64,000 nt of DNA from an uncultured Eggerthellaceae bacterium. Its GTDB lineage: Bacteria > Actinomycetota > Coriobacteriia > Coriobacteriales > Eggerthellaceae. Positions 44,832-52,520 of this stretch are shown in pieces. How positions within the stretch are numbered: position 1 is the stretch's first letter; the number at the start of each line of letters is the position of its first letter. The stretch lies in assembly GCA_910588095.1 (NCBI GenBank), contig CAJUQH010000002.1, positions 1-64,000 on the forward strand, given 5' to 3'. The notes under the pieces are model-generated. The model saw only the letters and a list, made by a program, of their open reading frames with translations, did not search any database and was not told the DNA's origin. A program made the position numbers and the translations under genes.

Positions 44832-45635
44832 TCAACGAATCGGGCAGCTGATCGGCTCTCTGGAGGGCCGGCCCAAAAGCCCGCGTATCTCGCTAGCGAC
44901 CGCCTGCGCCTCAGCCGAGGCGGGACCACGGTCGAAGCCCTCGCCGAGCCGCCACTCGCCCGCTATGCGCCCTGGCGAGCGCGAGAACAGAACGATGCGA
45001 GACGACACCGCCACCGCCTCGGATATGTCATGGGTGACGAACACGATGGTCTTGCGGCGGCACCGCCATAGCTCGAGCAAGCTCGCGTCCAGCTCGCCGC
45101 GGGTCTGCTCATCCAAGGCGCTGAACGGCTCATCCATGAGGAACACGTCGGAGTCCATGGCCAGAAGGCGTGCGATGGCCACCCTCTGGCGCATGCCGCC
45201 CGAGAGCGTGTTCGGGCGTCGGTCAGCCGCATGGGCCAGACCTACCTGGGAAAGCGCCTCGTCAGCCCGCTTAGCCGCCGAGGCCCTCTCGAATGGGCGG
45301 CCAAGGGCCTTGGCGGAAGCGCGCAGGGCGAACATCAGGTTCTGCCGCACCGTGAGCCACGGCATCAGGCTGTACTCCTGGAACACGACGCCGCGATGGG
45401 GGCTGGGCTTGGCTACTGGGCAGCCTTTGAAGCTCACGGTGCCCTCTGTCGGCTGCAGGAAGCCAGCCATGAGCGAGAGCGTGACGGTCTTGCCGCAGCC
45501 AGAGGGGCCGACCAGGCTCACGAACTCGCCTTCCTCTATGGCAAGGCTCACATCATCGAGGGCCACCATGGCCTCGGTCTTGCGCCGGTCGGCGAAGAAG
45601 CCCTGGGTGACGTGGGAAAGCTCCAGCAATGCCAT
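44832..45635 (-). CDS. ABC transporter ATPase, SsuB/TauB type
   Basis: A 267-aa ATPase with Walker A GPSGCGKTVT near residue 44, Q-loop FQEYSLMPW, signature LSGGMRQRVAIA and Walker B VFLMDEPFSALD. It energises uptake with the adjacent permease. Its ATG (45635) overlaps the permease stop region, with GAGGAGG upstream. A TTG at 45641 is a less likely start. Confidence 0.9.
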   Translation of the reverse strand: MALLELSHVTQGFFADRRKTEAMVALDDVSLAIEEGEFVSLVGPSGCGKTVTLSLMAGFLQPTEGTVSFKGCPVAKPSPHRGVVFQEYSLMPWLTVRQNLMFALRASAKALGRPFERASAAKRADEALSQVGLAHAADRRPNTLSGGMRQRVAIARLLAMDSDVFLMDEPFSALDEQTRGELDASLLELWRCRRKTIVFVTHDISEAVAVSSRIVLFSRSPGRIAGEWRLGEGFDRGPASAEAQAVASEIRGLLGRPSREPISCPIR

Positions 45636-45637
45636 GC

Positions 45638-46543
45638 TCAAGCCTCCTCAAGGCCCAGGCGCTGGCGCATCGTGCGCTCGACCCATGCCAGCACCACATG
45701 GTCGATGAAGAGGCCCACCAGGCATATGATGGTGATGCACGCGAAGGCGCCCACGTAATCGAGCAAATCGCGAGTGAGCTGGATGGAGTAGCCCAGCCCG
45801 ACCCCCGTCCCTACGATCATCTCCGCTGCTATCAGCACGCGCCATGCCGACGACATGCCCAATCGCAAGGCGTTCACGATGCTGGCACCTGCCTGGGGCA
45901 CGAGCACCCGGCAGAATATGGTCGCGCTGCCCGCGCCCATCATCTTGGCCGCCCGCACGAGCACGGGCGGCACCATGCGCATGCCGCTCGAGACGCCGAT
46001 GGTGATGACCATGGAGGAGACGGCGAAGATGATGAACACCGCCGAGTCGTCGCCCAGCCCGAACATCAATATGGCCACGGGCAGCCAGGCAAGGCCCGGG
46101 ATCATCTGGTAGATGGACACCGGCACCATGCCGATGGGATACAGGCGGCCGAAATAGCCCAGCACCGACCCTAGCACGATGCCCACGAGAGCTGCCAGCG
46201 CAAAGGCGACCAGCAAGTGCTGGATGCTCGCCAGCAGATGCTCGTAGATGGAGTGGCCATAGAGCGAGCGCCCTGCGAACAGGTACTCCCCTAAGCGCTC
46301 GAAGGTCTCGACCGGGTACGGGAAGCCGAGGGGCGACCCGCTGCCGTTGAGGACCAAGGCGAAAGCCTCCCAGATGAGCAACCCGATCCCAAGGCCAGCC
46401 GCAACCTGCAAGGCGACCCTGAGGCGCTGACGGCCGCGCATGCCGGGCACGGGCACGAGAGCGGCATCCGGAGGAGCCGCAGCCACGGCCCGTGCCAGGG
46501 CGCGCTCATCAGCCGAGCGACGATATGGGGCCTTCTGGGACAT
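45638..46543 (-). CDS. ABC transporter permease, SsuC/TauC type
   Basis: A 301-aa inner-membrane permease of the BPD_transp_1 family, with about six helices and the EAA loop (VLVRAAKMMGAGSATIFCRV). An N-terminal cytosolic stretch of about 40 residues precedes the first helix. It is first gene of the importer operon, with TATAAT 36 nt before its ATG. Confidence 0.9.
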   Translation of the reverse strand: MSQKAPYRRSADERALARAVAAAPPDAALVPVPGMRGRQRLRVALQVAAGLGIGLLIWEAFALVLNGSGSPLGFPYPVETFERLGEYLFAGRSLYGHSIYEHLLASIQHLLVAFALAALVGIVLGSVLGYFGRLYPIGMVPVSIYQMIPGLAWLPVAILMFGLGDDSAVFIIFAVSSMVITIGVSSGMRMVPPVLVRAAKMMGAGSATIFCRVLVPQAGASIVNALRLGMSSAWRVLIAAEMIVGTGVGLGYSIQLTRDLLDYVGAFACITIICLVGLFIDHVVLAWVERTMRQRLGLEEA

Positions 46544-46565
46544 TGCTCACCTCTAGATTGGTCAT

Positions 46566-46584
46566 TAACTAGTAGTTGATTATA
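46566..46584 (-). promoter_or_regulatory. Promoter of the ABC importer operon with adjoining palindrome
   Basis: The minus strand has TATAAT (46579-46584) 36 nt upstream of the permease ATG. Immediately downstream of it is the palindrome AACTAGTAGTT (46567-46577), which shares CTAGTAG with the repeat upstream of the sodium symporter. An operator overlapping the transcription start is a reasonable guess. Confidence 0.45.
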
Positions 46585-46670
46585 TCCTATATAAGACTAT
46601 AGCAAATGAGCGCGGGCGCCATGGTACGGGGCAGCGGCACGCAGCCGACGGCCGAGCGGCATTCGCGAGG

Positions 46671-46713
46671 AAGGGCTCGGGCACCTGGCTTCCCAGCCGT
46701 TGCCCAAGCCCTT
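46671..46713 (-). terminator. Stem-loop downstream of the sodium symporter gene
   Basis: AAGGGCT-C-GGGCA pairs with TGCCC-A-AGCCCTT (one mismatch), with a second small hairpin in the loop. On the minus strand it is followed by a short pyrimidine tail. It lies about 76 nt past the symporter stop. Confidence 0.6.
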
Positions 46714-46788
46714 CTCTAAGGAGGATGCTCGATTCGCGCCGCCCCATGGCTGCGCCATGCCCTGCCCGCCAGCCGACGGCCCAGGCCT

Positions 46789-48321
46789 CTACGCGCCGGT
46801 GGGCCCTATGACCGTGTCCAGGTCGTCCTCCACCTTGCCCAGCGGCAGCCCGCCTTGGGCCTCAAGCTTGCGTTCCTGCTCGTCGTGGGCGCGCAGCTGC
46901 TCGCCAGCGAGCCCCTTCCACGTGGGCTCGATGCCGTTCTTGGCATCCATTGCCTGGCTGACGAGGCCCGGCACGATGTAGCCGACCCAGCAGGCGATGG
47001 CGCCCCATAGGTTCACGCCCAGGAAGTTCGCGTACTTGCCCTCGCCTATGTTCATGAACGCCAAGGTGTCCGCAGCGACGACATCCCAGATGCCCAGCAC
47101 CATGCCTATCCAGAAGGCCAGCATGAACCCGACCTTGGTGGGCTTCACCACGCCATGCATGAGGAAGATGGGCCCGAGCCCCATGATCATGGTGCCCGAT
47201 ATGGTGGTGGCGGTGATGATGCTGGCGCCCATGACCATGGGCAGGTTGCCCACCACGGCGAACGCGATGATGAACGCGATGCCGATGAGGCGCACCTTCT
47301 CAGGGTGATGGCCCAGGATGCCCGGCAGGTCTCGGGCCGAGAGCTTCGACAGCGCCGTGAACGTGGAGTCCAGCGTCGAGCCGGCGGTGGATATCATGAT
47401 GACCGCCATCATGAAGAAGGCCAGCACGCCCAACGACTGGGCCACCACCACGGGCGCGTCGGAGCCAGCCACGGCCAGCCCGTTGAGGAACGCATGCACG
47501 CCGATGAGCGAGAACAGCACGATGGCCACGAAGCCCAGCAGACCCGCCACGACGAAGCACTTGAGCATCTTGCGCTCTTGGCAGAGGAAGCCGCGATCGG
47601 TGAGCACGGCGTCATGGAAGCCGTAGGACAGGCACTGCAGGCCCGCTCCTATGATGAAGTCCACGCCGCCCTCCAAGGTCCAGGTGCCGCTGGTCACGTA
47701 GGCGTCGATGGGGTTCATGGGCACGATGACGACCAGCACCGCTATGAGCAGCACTGCGAACAGGGCCGCCTGCACCACGTCGGTGATGAGCGAGCCGCGC
47801 ATGCCTCCGCGGCAGCAGTACAGCACCGTGATGGCCGTGAACAGCACGGCCGCCAGGATGAACGGCGCCGATCCCGACGTTCCGTAGTACGCGCCCACCA
47901 CCGAGGTGTTCGACCACACCTCGTTGAACAGGCGCACCAGGATGGCTGCCGAGAAGCAGAACGCCGCAGCCACGCCGTAGTGCTCGGTGAGGAAGCTCAC
48001 CAAGCTAGTGGCGCCGAACTTGCGGCGCAGCCGGTAGAGCGCATAGCCGGTCAGCGGTATGCAAAGCCAGTACACAGCATAGCCGATGCCGCCCACGATG
48101 CCGAAGCTGGCGCCCATGTTGGCCGCGTTCGTCACCGACTTGGCGAATATCCACGCGATGAAGATCGAGGCGGTTATCATCCACGGGTTCGCATCGCGGC
48201 CCTTGCGATCCTCGCCGCGGAAGAAGCCGCCGACGCTCACCGTCTTGGGCGATATCAGGTACATGACCACGCCGTAGACGATGAGGAACCCCCAGAACAG
48301 TATGCCAGTCGTTCCATCCAT
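46789..48321 (-). CDS. Sodium:solute symporter family protein
   Basis: A 510-aa transporter with 12-14 helices of the SSS fold (SVTNAANMGASFGIVGGIGY, then GGMRGSLITDVVQAALF and STAGSTLDSTFTALSK, which hold the sodium-site region). The substrate is unknown. The ATG at 48321 has GAGGG 5 nt upstream; an ATG at 48333 is an alternative. It has its own control region with an inverted repeat, and lies between the ABC importer operon and the second ArsS gene, all on the same strand. Confidence 0.83.
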   Translation of the reverse strand: MDGTTGILFWGFLIVYGVVMYLISPKTVSVGGFFRGEDRKGRDANPWMITASIFIAWIFAKSVTNAANMGASFGIVGGIGYAVYWLCIPLTGYALYRLRRKFGATSLVSFLTEHYGVAAAFCFSAAILVRLFNEVWSNTSVVGAYYGTSGSAPFILAAVLFTAITVLYCCRGGMRGSLITDVVQAALFAVLLIAVLVVIVPMNPIDAYVTSGTWTLEGGVDFIIGAGLQCLSYGFHDAVLTDRGFLCQERKMLKCFVVAGLLGFVAIVLFSLIGVHAFLNGLAVAGSDAPVVVAQSLGVLAFFMMAVIMISTAGSTLDSTFTALSKLSARDLPGILGHHPEKVRLIGIAFIIAFAVVGNLPMVMGASIITATTISGTMIMGLGPIFLMHGVVKPTKVGFMLAFWIGMVLGIWDVVAADTLAFMNIGEGKYANFLGVNLWGAIACWVGYIVPGLVSQAMDAKNGIEPTWKGLAGEQLRAHDEQERKLEAQGGLPLGKVEDDLDTVIGPTGA

Positions 48322-48613
48322 CGAATCCCTCATCTCCTTCTTCTCATCTCCCCTTCTCGGCGCGAAGGGCGCGCAGCCGCCTTCCGGCCGCGCTGCGCCC
48401 CCTAGGCCCCACAGCCCCTCCGTTGTAGGAGAGCGCCTTCGAGAGGCGACAAGAGGGGCGCAGGTGCCTTGCTCGCATTTGGAAGATTAGCGCTACTAGT
48501 GTATGTAGTCTAGTAGTATGCCCATGCCATTACCGTTCGCTGGCCTAGGGGCGCCGCTCGCGGCCCCAGACAGGCCGCCAGCCGCGGCATGGAAGGCGCG
48601 GCTCGTGGCGCTC
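48322..48613. other. Intergenic region upstream of the sodium symporter
   Basis: About 290 nt with no gene. It contains the CTACTAG inverted repeat (48493-48516) and a long GC-rich, self-complementary leader between that repeat and the symporter start. Confidence 0.4.
48493..48516. promoter_or_regulatory. CTACTAG-N10-CTAGTAG inverted repeat
   Basis: A perfect 7-bp inverted repeat with a 10-nt spacer, in the size range of a dimeric regulator site. It sits about 170 nt upstream of the symporter, over a possible minus-strand TACACT -10. The half-site CTAGTAG also appears at the ABC importer promoter. Confidence 0.45.
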
Positions 48614-50668
48614 CTAGGCGCCGTCGCCCTGGACGAGGGTGCCGCCGCAGCTCGACCCGAAGCCGGCGGTGCAGGCGTAGCAGTGGTTGCCGAAGGCGAT
48701 GGGGCGCTTGAGCGGGCGGCCTGGGTCGGCCGCGTAGTCGAAGATGCTCAAGGGAGCGCCTTCCGCATCGCGGGCGTGCAGGCCCAGCGCCTGGTTGAAG
48801 TCGCAGTCGTACACCGCGCCATCCCAGCCCACCGAGAGCTGGTGACGGCACATCATGGCCTCGCAGGTGTCGGGGTTGAAGCTGTCGATGAGCAGGTCGA
48901 GGTAGGCGTCGAAGGCGCCGGAGTCGATGAGCGAGGCGCCATAGCGGCCGATGGGGTTGTTCGCCACCGCGAACAGGCTGTCGAAGGCCAGCCCCAGCTC
49001 GCCCATGCGGCGGCGGTAGACGGCCTCGACGTCTTCCTGCAAGGGCGGAAGCACCGGCTCCTGGGGGTTGAACACCAGGTCGAGCCTGTGGCGGCCGTCG
49101 CGGCCGTAGCCGCGCTCGTTCAGCTGGCGCAGCACGGCCAGGGTGCGGTCGTAGGTACGGTGGCCGCGCTGAAGGTCGGCTTGGGCGGCGAACACGTTGG
49201 GCAGCGACCCCACCACCTCCACGCCCAGCTCGGCATAGAGGTCGAGCAGGTGGACGTAGGGCTCCTCGGCCAGGATGACCAGGTTCGAGCGCACCATCAC
49301 GTGCGGCACCGCCGCGGCGGCCTCGCGCAGGAACCACTCGAAGTGGGGGTGCATCTCCGGTGCGCCGCCGGTTATGTCGATGGTCTGCATGGCGTGGTCG
49401 CGCGCCACCTTGAGCAGCGCCTCGAGCACGTCGCGCCCCATGGCCTCGGTGCGGGCCGGGCTGCTGCCCACGTGGCAGTGGGCGCACGCCAGGTTGCAGC
49501 GGGCCGTGATGTTGGCCTGCAGCGTATGGGGCTCGTCTGCCGTGGAGAGGAAGGGGCCCTCGCCCACCATGTCCTCGAAGTAGAGCAGCCGGGCCAGGGC
49601 CAGGTCGACGTCGTGGGGCGTGGCCTTCGGCGGGGTGCCGCCCGCCGCCACGGCCTGCTCGTGCTCGCGCCGCGCCACTGCCTCGGGCGCGAAGCCGCCC
49701 AGCAGCGCGTCGGCCACCCGGTCGTCGGGCCCCTCGACGATGCGGGCGCGGTAGGACACCGCCGCCGGGCTCACATCGTCCCACAGGCCATCGAACCACG
49801 CCAGGTACGCGTCGTGGTCGTAGCGCACCGGCACCGCCTGCACGTAGAGGCCGTCCTGGCAGGTGCCGAACAGCGCCTCGCGCGCCGGCGTGCGGGCGAT
49901 GCGCACGCACAGGCCGTAGCGCTGCCCCTTGAAGTTGGGCAGGCCGGCCGCGCCGTTGTTGATGACGCAGCCGCGCGCCATGGCCAGCGCCACCGGCGCG
50001 CAGGTGTGGGTGGTGGCCAGCACGTCCAGGTCGTTGGCCGCCATGAAGCGGTCGAGCTCGTCTTGGCGCAGGATGTCCTGCAGGCTCTCGCGCGAGCAGT
50101 CCCAGCCGCCCAGCAGCTTCTCGTCGCCATGGGTGATGCCCACCTTAGCGCCCGCCACGGCAACGGTCAGGGTGGAAGGCCGCCCAGCCAGGCGCTCCTT
50201 CAGGCCCGGCTCCTGCTCCACCGCCGCCGACAGCATGCGATGGATGCGGTTCGACCGGCTCACCGACTCGTCGTCGGTGCAGTCGGGGTACGCGCAGCCG
50301 CAGCCCACGCCCACGTCCTGCTGGCGGCGCAGCTCGGCCTCGACGTTGCCCACCAGGGGCACGTAGCTCTCGCCTGCCGCCGCGACGGCATCCTCCAAGG
50401 CAGCGAAGTTCTCGGCCGTCTTGTCGAACCAGTGCATGTCGCCGTTGAGCACGGTGAGCACCGGGCCATCCTCGGCTGCCACCAGGGCCTTCACCGCCTC
50501 GAACGCGAAGGGGTTGCCATAGAGGCCGCCCACCACGTACAGCACGTCGCAGCTGCGCTGCGTCTCGCCGGCGAAGGCATCGGGCGCTATGCGGTAGTCC
50601 ACCGGGCAAGCGCGGCCCGCATCCTTGAACAGGCGGCGCTTCGCAGCATGGGGCGTACAGGATGACAT
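48614..50668 (-). CDS. Metallophosphatase-like domain fused to an ArsS-type radical SAM domain
   Basis: A 684-aa fusion. Residues about 30-330 look like a calcineurin-type metallophosphoesterase core: VVGGLYGNPF, LNGDMHWFD, VGNVEAEL, THGDEKL, ATTHTCAPVAL and a closing NNGAAGLPN. Several usual metal ligands are replaced (GLYGN, GNVE). Residues about 380-680 match the ArsS half of the protein at 36475-38655, including CNLACAHC, ITGGAPEMHPHFEWF and the C-terminal HCYACTAGFGSSCGG. It may make or trim an arsenosugar nucleotide, but the substrate is unproven. The ATG at 50668 follows GAGGGAG; TATAAT is 39 nt upstream. Confidence 0.82.
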   Translation of the reverse strand: MSSCTPHAAKRRLFKDAGRACPVDYRIAPDAFAGETQRSCDVLYVVGGLYGNPFAFEAVKALVAAEDGPVLTVLNGDMHWFDKTAENFAALEDAVAAAGESYVPLVGNVEAELRRQQDVGVGCGCAYPDCTDDESVSRSNRIHRMLSAAVEQEPGLKERLAGRPSTLTVAVAGAKVGITHGDEKLLGGWDCSRESLQDILRQDELDRFMAANDLDVLATTHTCAPVALAMARGCVINNGAAGLPNFKGQRYGLCVRIARTPAREALFGTCQDGLYVQAVPVRYDHDAYLAWFDGLWDDVSPAAVSYRARIVEGPDDRVADALLGGFAPEAVARREHEQAVAAGGTPPKATPHDVDLALARLLYFEDMVGEGPFLSTADEPHTLQANITARCNLACAHCHVGSSPARTEAMGRDVLEALLKVARDHAMQTIDITGGAPEMHPHFEWFLREAAAAVPHVMVRSNLVILAEEPYVHLLDLYAELGVEVVGSLPNVFAAQADLQRGHRTYDRTLAVLRQLNERGYGRDGRHRLDLVFNPQEPVLPPLQEDVEAVYRRRMGELGLAFDSLFAVANNPIGRYGASLIDSGAFDAYLDLLIDSFNPDTCEAMMCRHQLSVGWDGAVYDCDFNQALGLHARDAEGAPLSIFDYAADPGRPLKRPIAFGNHCYACTAGFGSSCGGTLVQGDGA

Positions 50669-50706
50669 GGCATCTCCCTCTCGCATCGTGTCTTCGTTAG
50701 AGGTAG

Positions 50707-50712
50707 ATTATA
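50707..50712 (-). promoter_or_regulatory. -10 element for the phosphatase-ArsS gene
   Basis: TATAAT on the minus strand, in the context GGATATAATC, which is identical to the context at the ABC importer promoter. Confidence 0.5.
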
Positions 50713-50773
50713 TCCACTATTCGCCTATGTCGCATCAAGAAGCCCCGGACGCAGGCGCGAAGACGCAGCAAGA

Positions 50774-51337
50774 CTACATGCCATAAAGGGCTTGCGCTAC
50801 TGCAAAGCCAATGGGCATAACCGCGCAGACCGCCGCGAAGTAGCATGCCATAGTCAACCAGAGGCCCTTCCAGCTAGTGCCACCAGCATTGCGCATGGCT
50901 GCCATCATCGCCTCACGGTCAGCGCCATGGGTCATATAGGCATCCCTGTACACCCGCATTGCGCGTTTGCGGTAAAGCGGGTAGAAGGCGAATCCAGCGC
51001 CTATCTGCAGCACTGTCATCAGAAGCCCCAATCCAGGAAGTATCGCGAGGAGCCATACAGTTAGGATGCACCCTACATAAGCAGCAGCCTCCTTGTAGCA
51101 ACGACGCCATCCCCAATAAATAGGCGCGAGGATGAGCGTGCACCAGCTGAAGGAGCTAGAAGCTGTCATCTTGGCCAACATCTGGGCGGTCTTCTCTGAG
51201 GCAGAGACAGCCGAATCGGCACTGCCCTCAATGAAAGCCTCAAGATAAGGCTCATAAGCCGACTGCGAACCGGTATTCGCTTCCGGTGCGACGCCTTGCT
51301 TCACCGGCTCAGGAGCCGCCTTCTCTTGCGTCAGCAT
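50774..51337 (-). CDS. DUF2628-like membrane protein
   Basis: A 187-aa protein. It has a charged N-terminal 60 residues (low-complexity Glu/Pro, then a SADSAVSASEKTAQML helix), a hydrophobic pair (about 66-125), the motif FAFYPLYRKRAMRVYRDAY, and a final helix. The layout with WGWRRCYKEA and NAGGTSWKGLW recalls DUF2628. I chose the ATG at 51337, which has GGAGG 8 nt upstream; an in-frame ATG lies at 51352. Function unknown. Confidence 0.65.
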   Translation of the reverse strand: MLTQEKAAPEPVKQGVAPEANTGSQSAYEPYLEAFIEGSADSAVSASEKTAQMLAKMTASSSFSWCTLILAPIYWGWRRCYKEAAAYVGCILTVWLLAILPGLGLLMTVLQIGAGFAFYPLYRKRAMRVYRDAYMTHGADREAMMAAMRNAGGTSWKGLWLTMACYFAAVCAVMPIGFAVAQALYGM

Positions 51338-51567
51338 ATCCTTTTCCTCCATTCCTCGCCCACCCTTCCGTTCGTCCCAGCCAGCATCATCCCTGCTTAC
51401 AGGCAATCGCTTATGCCCACCTCGTACACAGCTTTGCAAGGAGAGACTTTTTCAACGCTCGTCATTTTCGCCTCTCTTTTGCTCCTGCAACCCATCCGCC
51501 TCCCTAGAGACAGGGACGCATTATTGGGCCCTTCTTGTCGCCCTACCATCCATGAAGCTTTACGACC

Positions 51568-52170
51568 TCAGTTGTTACCATCAAGCTGATGTTGAATGTC
51601 GGCATAGAGCTCTATCAGCTCATCCAGCGGGATGACCTTCTTCGACGCGCTTGCTGCATCATATTGGGCCGTCCACGGGAAAGGGTAGAACAGCACTCCT
51701 TGATCGATGGCGAGACGGCTTAGAATCTCCCCCTCATCAGCCCAGGAAAACGCACCGTAGAACCTGCGTGGCCCTTCTGTACACACCCAAGCAAGGAACG
51801 CTGAGTAATCCATCTCCAACATCTCCCAGGCGAGGGTGTCAGGGGCGTAATACCAAAGCCTCTCCATGTCTCCCGGGAAATCCCCACACGACAAGGCGAA
51901 CAAGCCCCCGTAGGCGTCTTGCGCAACCGCAATCTTCTTTCCAGGCCAAAGCTTGCGCACCTTCTCGTTAAGGCACGCAAACTGAACGCCGCCGACGATA
52001 CGTAACCTATTGCCGATCGTTATGCATGAAACATGGCTTACAACTTGCTCAAGGGCTTCTTGCGATGTTGCCAGCCCTTCTCCAATCGATGGATTATAGC
52101 CCTTGCCGCACTCTTCGACGACGACCGGCAGCACAGCGCTCCTCAAGCGCTCTTTTATATCAACCCACAT
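51568..52170 (-). CDS. DUF2625-like protein, candidate immunity protein for the RHS toxin
   Basis: A 200-aa cytosolic protein that resembles DUF2625 (RLRIVGGVQFACLNEK, AQDAYGGLFALSCGDF, YYAPDTLAWEML, DQGVLFYPFPWTAQYD). It begins 14 nt past the stop of the RHS toxin gene on the same strand, the usual place for the cognate immunity gene of a polymorphic toxin. Neutralisation of the NucA/NucB-like nuclease is therefore the favoured role, but is inferred from position only. GC is lower than in the housekeeping genes. Confidence 0.7.
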   Translation of the reverse strand: MWVDIKERLRSAVLPVVVEECGKGYNPSIGEGLATSQEALEQVVSHVSCITIGNRLRIVGGVQFACLNEKVRKLWPGKKIAVAQDAYGGLFALSCGDFPGDMERLWYYAPDTLAWEMLEMDYSAFLAWVCTEGPRRFYGAFSWADEGEILSRLAIDQGVLFYPFPWTAQYDAASASKKVIPLDELIELYADIQHQLDGNN

Positions 52171-52184
52171 CTCGACGCTCCCTC

Positions 52185-52520
52185 CTAATCCACAATTTCT
52201 ATCTTGACGTGAGTGCCGTCTGGATAGCCTCTGAGTTGGTTGCCCATGCTTGCCCCTGCACCCCTATTATCAGAAGGGTCAATCGGGCGAACGCTTGCGC
52301 CCTTACCCCCTTCAGCAAACATTGCCGGAGGATATTCGTCTAAATCCTTACCTTCCACCTTAGCAACGCCTTCTTGAGCCAACTTTCGGTTCTCCTTGGC
52401 CCCTTCGCGTTCGATTGTCAGAACGTCTGGATGACCCGACGCAATAGCATCTTCAATATGTTGGGCGCTTTCTGGATATTTGTTTTTTGAAATCGCAATC
52501 TCAACAACATCATAAGATGG
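52185..52520 (-). other. NucA/NucB-like nuclease toxin domain of the RHS protein
   Basis: The C-terminal 110 residues follow the NucA/NucB plan: KYPESAQHIEDAIASGHP, REGAKENRKLAQEG, the DEYPPAMFAEGGKGASV centre with its acidic catalytic-region residues, and DNRGAGASMGNQLRG. NucA and NucB are Bacillus extracellular or membrane DNases; here the domain is the exchangeable toxic tip. Confidence 0.75.
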
